From positions 366,501 to 377,019 of the forward strand of contig NW_003135832.1 in assembly GCF_000003605.2 (NCBI RefSeq): a DNA stretch of 10,519 bases. The letters run 5' to 3'. Positions within the stretch are counted from its first letter, which is position 1, and each line of letters starts with the position of its first letter. Below the pieces are notes generated by a model that was not told where the DNA came from, made no database searches, and was given only the letters and a program-made list of their open reading frames with translations. Made by a program: the position numbers and the translations under genes. Source of the DNA: Saccoglossus kowalevskii (taxonomy: Eukaryota; Hemichordata; Enteropneusta; Harrimaniidae). Below, one piece after another: positions 6,631-10,519 of the stretch.

Positions 6631-9600
6631 GTATGTCAATTTATATTGCATATGTAAATAAACAATATACATTGCATCAATAATATAATTTAATATGATA
6701 ATATGTATCTTATAAGTTATATGCCTTTGTTTTTACAGATTTTACAATACCGCTATAAGACTTCATGTTTCATTATGCCGGCTTTTATCCGTCCAGCAAC
6801 TGGTCCACAACACAACTACAAGCGCCTCGCAGATGCACTGGTCGCTGCCCGATACAGAAACTGCTCTATTGCTACTTATCCAATTCCAGTTCATAAAACG
6901 CAAGATAATGGATCCACTGTACGAACCTGGAATGATACATTTGATGTTAAAAGCTTAGAGGAAACATCTTTGATCACATTTATATCACCACAAATGTTTT
7001 ACGAAAAGTGTCACGGAAAAGCAGCGTACAGTATTTGTGGGGGACAGAAACTGTTAAATTTCAAAGAGATTACTGACAGATTAAAATCTGATATAGGACT
7101 GTCATTTCTCATTGATAACAATACAGATAAAGGTGGCTATGGCTGCGATACATTTTTGAACGCGCCGTGTGTTATCACTATCGACACTATGCTACCAAAA
7201 GCTTCTCACAACCTTCAGAAGACTGTTGGAGTATTTTTCAAAAGAGCTGCATATATACAAGACATAGCAACAAATATTACCAATACAATGTGTGACGGAA
7301 AACCGTATCTTGCGTTTCATTGGAGAAATAGGACTGGAGAAAGGTAAACGGTCATTATAAAATAAACTATCGTTACAATAAGTCTAACCTGCAATAAATT
7401 TATATATATCTCAAAAGTACATATTAAAGTGAAAATCACTGCATGTTCTGTGCAATACACATTACCTTCTGCTAATTATTGACCTAATTCTACACTTATG
7501 AATAAATTAACATACAAGTATGTATACACAAACTTTTGTTTCAGATGCGACATATGGTATACGAATAAAACTCGTAGTCTGTGCGACTTTAAACTTCTGA
7601 CGCTTCAGAATTCAAGTACACAACTCGTGAAAGTAATTAAACACTACATGAACAAGGCTCATTTATTTTGTATGTATATAGCATTTCCGCCATTCACTAA
7701 GGTATTATTTTTCATTGCATACACGTCGCATGCATAATAAATATATAACGTCATTGCCCTTATACTGTCTATGTTATGGGAACTTTCCATCGAACAGATC
7801 GAACTTTGATTGCTGAATAGATAGAACAATAAACACAACTCAAAAAACATATTTACCAAGCCCTTCTATATATATACAATATCTCAGTAGCTATATGTGG
7901 TCACAAAGTTCTATCAGATTTCAGACGAAATAGCTGATGTTCGTTACCTAACACTCACATGGAATAATGCTATTCTTGATACAAGAATTTTTTGGCAGAT
8001 AACAAGAATATTGTAAAAATCAATCTTGAGAACCCATGTATTTTTACTATTCATTGAATATAAATGCACTGCTTTATTATTTTATTTATTAATCATTACA
8101 TTGAACCACAGGGAGTTGAACAAACTTATGTATTTTAAAACATTATTAAATAATACATTATTATATAACTCCCCCCCCCCGCCTTCCTGGTACCGAATTC
8201 ACGTAATCACTAATCTTTGTTTATACCACTCTTTCCTTTATCACAATTATTGTTACCCGCAAATGTTGTATGCAAATTTTAATGCGCGATGTAGACACAC
8301 CCTATTATAGTAAAATATCCCGAGGTTTGAAACGCGCCAGGACTGTTTCCTAAAACCACGCATTCGAACCTTTCAAAGTTCGTTTTCTTTACATATATGG
8401 CCTCTGTAAAGAAATTGATGGCATTAGTAAGTGAAACAATTGCATTAGCACTTAAATATTTGTCAAATTAATACTCATTACGATCGAGCGACAGGAGCAC
8501 AACCGTAAAGCCGGAAACCGGATGTTGCGATCTTTGACCTCTATCGCAAGGAATGACTCATATATTGTTGTGTCACTTGATCAGAAGTACACAATTTTCC
8601 CATGAATCTAATCGGGTTTTAAGAGATAAAGGTTATGCTCGATAATCTTATGTGACGACGCGATGCTTTTATTTAGACTACTGTAGAAAATAATATGTAA
8701 TATCAAGTAGAAACCATTTTACAAAAGAGTCACTGATTCATTGAAGTTGTGTCGCGTCGGCGATTACACTCGCCCGATTTAAATTTTGCGCGCAGCATTT
8801 CTTGTTTATTAATGCATCTCATGTAAAATGAAATGCCCACCCGCTTTACGGTTGTGCTCATGCCACAGTCCTGGTGCGTTTCAACCCTTGGGATATTTTA
8901 CTATAATAGGGTGTGTTACATCGCGCTAATGTTATATTTGCATATAACATTAGCCCGTAACAAAGATTGTGATAAAGGAAAGAGTGGTATAAACAAAGAT
9001 CAGTGGTTACTAAAAATCGATACCAGGAAAGAGGAGTTGGGTAAAATAAAAGTTGTATACTATTAACATTTTATTATTTAAAATTTTATTTAAATACATA
9101 ACTTTGTCCAACTCCCTGTGATTGAACATTAATTTACTATTATTTATTTTTTTATCAGAGAATACTCGATATTATCGGTGATAATATTCCAAATTACTTT
9201 ACAAAGCAAGACATAGTAAATTTAGTTCCACATATTGCAGAGTATAAAGATGATAATTACGTCATATCTTTGGTGGAACAAGAATTAGCCATTCGTAAGT
9301 GCGTTCTACCATTTAAATCGAAAAATGTGACCGTTTGTAATTCTAATAACACGTGGTCATTGCTAAAAACTCACCCGATGTAAAACGCTTGTATTTTATA
9401 ACAGCATTATAAAAATGCCTACAAACTAATATTTAATTTAAACCTGACGGTCAATGGTTTGACATGTTGATAAGTGAATTATGGCTCATATTTGAATTGG
9501 GAATTTTGTATTTGGATTTGCTTTTAAAATTAATATCAATTTCACAATTCTATCAATTATTAAGTAAGTAATCGATAAAATCAATTTTACCTTTTGTGTT

Positions 9601-9863
9601 AATCTCTTGTTGACACACAAGTTTGAACAACATTTGCAGATATCGTCATCTACTGGGAACAATTGAATATGTTAGGTATAGATCAAAATTTATGATAGAT
9701 TTACCATGCTTGTCTTATTATTTCAGGTGCTGTCGAATTCATTGGTTGCCAAGGTTCCGCATGGACTGATCAAGTTGTAAAAGCAAGAACACAAATACGG
9801 AAAAAAAGCGTCATGATTAACTCCCTCCCCGGTGTGCCGCGTGATGTAATCCGAATAAATTGA
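6508..9863 (+). CDS. GDP-fucose protein O-fucosyltransferase-like type II membrane protein (5 exons, 385 aa)
   Basis: Join 6508-6630, 6739-7343, 7545-7701, 9159-9294, 9727-9863, with intron phases 0, 2, 0, 1 and GT-AG at every intron. Residues about 8-31 are a single hydrophobic segment after a short Lys-containing N-terminus, a type II signal anchor, so the catalytic part should face the Golgi or ER lumen. Residues 59-70 'RPATGPQHNYKR' carry the G-x-x-x-N seen in the first Rossmann half of O-fucosyltransferases. Residues 235-242 'HWRNRTGE' hold the His-x-Arg whose arginine binds GDP-fucose in that family. Residues 333-361 ('SLVEQELAI', then 'RAVEFIGCQGSAWTDQVV' to R361) match the C-terminal block with F, G, Ser/Trp and Arg. 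About 385 residues is close to POFUT1 length. Eight N-glycosylation sequons and eleven lumenal cysteines suit a secretory enzyme. The expected reaction is fucose transfer from GDP-fucose to Ser/Thr of a secreted or membrane protein. The sequence differs clearly from POFUT1 and POFUT2, so acceptor and activity are not known. Confidence 0.82.
6739..7343 (+). CDS. exon 2: N-terminal Rossmann half and His-x-Arg motif
   Basis: The acceptor is 'ttgtttttacag' at about 6727-6738; the donor is 'aggtaaac' with GT at 7344. It encodes residues 42-242 plus two bases of codon 243. It contains G63 and N67 of the GDP-binding region, the cysteines C132, C141, C177, C185 and C226, and ends exactly at 'HWRNRTGE'. 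Its base composition is less AT-rich than the flanking introns, and 201 open codons in this AT-rich DNA is itself strong evidence of coding. Confidence 0.88.
7545..7701 (+). CDS. exon 3: middle segment
   Basis: The acceptor is 'acttttgtttcag' ending at 7544; its first base completes Arg243. It encodes residues 243-295 and ends '...YIAFPPFTK' with the donor GT at 7702. 'CMYIAFPP' fits the strand-plus-'PP' region that starts the second Rossmann half in this family. C244 and C256 form a close pair. Phase 0 at the end agrees with exon 4. Confidence 0.82.
8100..8106 (+). repeat. target-site duplication, left copy (ATTGAAC)
   Basis: ATTGAAC directly precedes the CACAGGGAG terminus and is identical to 9121-9127. 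The next base outward differs on either side, so 7 bp is the best length from this single copy. Confidence 0.8.
8107..8346 (+). repeat. left terminal inverted repeat arm
   Basis: This 240-bp arm pairs with 8865-9120. It contains a C10 run (8171-8180) that is absent from the right arm, where the matching place reads 'tttaccc/gggtaaa'. The homopolymer therefore arose after insertion, or is a sequencing ambiguity. Confidence 0.85.
8865..9120 (-). repeat. right terminal inverted repeat arm
   Basis: This 256-bp arm is the reverse complement of the left arm. It contains a perfect palindrome at 8926-8953 with 12-bp arms and a 4-base loop that the left arm lacks. The plus-strand open stretch at 8833-9066 crosses it and is not a gene. 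Confidence 0.85.
8926..8953. repeat. 12-bp perfect hairpin within the right arm
   Basis: CTAATGTTATAT (8926-8937) and ATATAACATTAG (8942-8953) flank the loop 'ttgc'. The left arm has 'gcaaatgttgtatgcaaatt' at the equivalent place, so this hairpin is specific to one arm. Confidence 0.85.
9121..9127 (+). repeat. target-site duplication, right copy (ATTGAAC)
   Basis: Identical to 8100-8106 and immediately after the CCCTGTG terminus. It falls within the last 38 bases of intron 3, so the insertion left the native acceptor region with only about 30 bases of original sequence. Confidence 0.8.
9159..9294 (+). CDS. exon 4: second Rossmann half
   Basis: The acceptor 'tttttttatcag' ends at 9158. An alternative AG two bases later (9159-9160) would break the frame. 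It encodes residues 296-340, 'RILDIIGDNIPNYFTKQDIV' onward, and ends 'SLVEQELAI' plus one base before 'gtaagt'. 'SLVEQE' fits the acidic helix that precedes the C-terminal motif in this group. A transposable element ends 38 bases before the exon. Confidence 0.82.
9295..9726 (+). other. intron 4, nothing recognised
   Basis: A 432-bp intron with a consensus-like donor (GTAAGT) and the acceptor TTTCAG. It is AT-rich, without repeats or open frames that I can identify. Confidence 0.7.
9727..9863 (+). CDS. exon 5: C-terminal motif and stop
   Basis: The acceptor is 'tttcag' at 9721-9726; two bases complete Arg341, followed by 44 codons and TGA (9861-9863). Residues 342-361 hold 'EFIGCQGSAWTDQVVKAR', the conserved C-terminal signature of fucosyltransferase-like proteins. 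The tail is short and basic (RTQIRKKS) and has no KDEL-type ER retention signal, unlike some POFUT1 proteins, which fits Golgi residence or retention by the anchor. Confidence 0.8.
9854..9859 (+). terminator. AATAAA polyadenylation-signal candidate next to the stop codon
   Basis: AATAAA lies in the codons for the last two residues, directly before TGA at 9861. If used, cleavage would fall about 10-30 bases later and leave almost no 3' UTR. A second AATAAA at 10329-10334 is the conventional alternative. Confidence 0.35.
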
Positions 9864-10269
9864 ACATGAATAAGATGAAAAAACAAATATTATGTATAAA
9901 TTAAAACGCCTATAATGTGTTGCATTTTGTAGATTGCCTAAATTTATTAATGGTTAATTTACGTTGTTTGATTAAATGTGTCGCCTTCAAATTAATTTTC
10001 GCTAACGCATTTCAGAAAATAATATATTGCGAGTATAAATGAAATGACAGAGAAGATTGTTAGTGTACTTTGTTCAAAGGTGAATAACTTATTCCAATGC
10101 AGAGTATGAAATTGACCATGAATTATTACCAGGCATCAGGACTAGTAATTTTCTAAAGTTTCTGGTTACGTATTTCCAGTACTGTTTTCTTTGTTTCTGT
10201 TTTTGATTTTCCTATGTGTTTAAAAATTCAATACATAACACATCGTCAATGTAAAACTTGATAATTTTC
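9864..10269 (+). other. 3' flank of the gene, probable 3' UTR and intergenic sequence
   Basis: No coding sequence recognised. AT-rich, with several weak polyadenylation-like variants (for example ATAAAT). If the AATAAA at 10329 is used, the whole stretch would be 3' UTR of about 480 bases. Confidence 0.4.
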
Positions 10270-10461
10270 TCATTTTATTAATGACTTTCGCTGTGAGAAA
10301 AGTCCATGGACAGCTCGGCATATTTTACAATAAAATCCCTGCTTACCCGCCCAGTTATTCTTAATTAACAACGCAAATTCCGATTTCCACGATCCTGCAA
10401 TAGTTAGTTTTATCTCAGTCTTATAGTATACATCTTTAGCTTCCGTTCTTCCATTGCTGCC
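10270..10461 (-). pseudogene. open stretch with half of a zinc-finger-like pattern, possible transposon-derived remnant
   Basis: The minus-strand reading is open for 63 codons up to TGA at 10270-10272, with no ATG at its 5' end. It includes 'SWKSEFALLIKN' and 'GFYCKICRAVHGLFSQRKS'. The order Trp, a hydrophobic helix, an aromatic residue plus C-x-x-C, then 'G.....KS.I' resembles the first half of the BED/TTF-like fingers found in hAT-type transposase relatives, where 'KS.L..H....H' normally follows. The histidine pair is missing because the frame stops. An adjacent frame just upstream contains 'MEKSKAAMEERKL', which could be the same protein after a frameshift. The match is by pattern only and is weak; a chance open frame cannot be excluded. 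Confidence 0.28.
10329..10334 (+). terminator. AATAAA, distal polyadenylation-signal candidate
   Basis: A canonical hexamer about 470 bases after the stop codon. It overlaps a minus-strand open stretch that may be transposon-derived, so its use by this gene is uncertain. Confidence 0.3.
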
Positions 10462-10519
10462 TTAGATTTTTCCATATTCTTAAACCCGAACAACAACTAT
10501 AAAAGTGATGGTTCAGCTT

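Larger units (their letters stand above)
8107..9120. mobile_element. non-autonomous foldback DNA element with long terminal inverted repeats
   Basis: The element is 1014 bp and starts CACAGGGAGTTG and ends CAACTCCCTGTG. The left arm (8107-8346) and right arm (8865-9120) are reverse complements with scattered mismatches and small indels. Well conserved blocks include 'ctttgtttataccactcttt', 'acaccctattatagtaaaat' and 'ccaggactgt'. A further perfect 16-bp inverted pair lies inside (8495-8510 and 8844-8859). It is flanked by 7-bp direct duplications. No transposase reading is present, so it must have been moved by an enzyme from elsewhere. The CACAGGG end recalls hAT-type termini, but hAT normally makes 8-bp duplications, so I leave the superfamily open. 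Confidence 0.9.
7702..9158 (+). other. intron 3, expanded by a transposable element
   Basis: The intron is 1457 bp, against 108, 201 and 432 bp for the other introns. The foldback element at 8107-9120 plus one target duplication explains 1021 bp; without it the intron would be about 436 bp. The remaining left part (7702-8099) shows no supportable exon. Confidence 0.75.

Noticed and set aside
7927-8018. An in-frame open stretch of about 30 codons in intron 3 after 'tcag' ('ADVRYLTLTWNNAILDTR'), resembling an extra exon.
   Set aside because: The only donor-like GT after it gives a phase that does not join exon 4, and exons 3 and 4 already join in a way that fits the family. The stretch is short enough to be chance.
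8026-8310. Plus-strand open stretch of 94 codons including a proline run.
   Set aside because: It crosses the left border of the foldback element and reads through a C10 homopolymer. No protein motif.
8833-9066. Plus-strand open stretch of 77 codons.
   Set aside because: It runs across the right inverted-repeat arm and its hairpin; the matching left arm has no corresponding reading, so it is not a gene.

Overview
The window looks like nuclear DNA from an invertebrate animal. It is AT-rich, mostly non-coding, holds one multi-exon gene with GT-AG introns, and carries decayed retroelement and foldback-element sequence. A marine invertebrate such as a mollusc would fit the DIRS-like retroelement and the type of fucosyltransferase-like gene, but nothing here fixes the phylum.

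Layout. Positions 1-690 show no supportable gene. About 690-1411 (minus strand) is a broken DIRS-like retrotransposon fragment; the end of the reverse transcriptase, the RNase H and the region after it lie in the expected order, but with stops and frame changes. From about 1412 to 6400 I see no gene. This stretch holds a degenerate repeat family built around the palindrome GTTAATATTAAC (2496-3205, with an outlier at 4832), a second dispersed repeat present twice (about 3340-3710 and 5460-5710), a few short inverted repeats and a (CAT)9 microsatellite.

The one gene that can be modelled confidently lies at 6508-9863 on the plus strand. Five exons with consistent splice phases (0, 2, 0, 1) encode a 385-residue type II membrane protein of the GDP-fucose protein O-fucosyltransferase-like group. 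Key elements are an N-terminal signal anchor, a G-x-x-x-N motif in the first Rossmann half, a His-x-Arg motif at residues 235-237, and a C-terminal stretch that resembles the family's 'FIG...S.W...V...R' block.

Intron 3 of this gene is filled by a complete non-autonomous foldback DNA element (8107-9120, 1014 bp). It has terminal inverted repeats of about 240 and 256 bp and is flanked by perfect 7-bp duplications, ATTGAAC. Its right end lies only 38 bp before the exon 4 acceptor. Past the gene, the right edge of the window has a minus-strand open stretch (10270-10461) with part of a zinc-finger-like pattern, probably another transposon-related remnant.

The best candidates for a second look are the foldback element and its place beside the acceptor, the arm-specific cruciform and indel inside it, the divergent fucosyltransferase-like gene, and the palindrome-centred repeat family.
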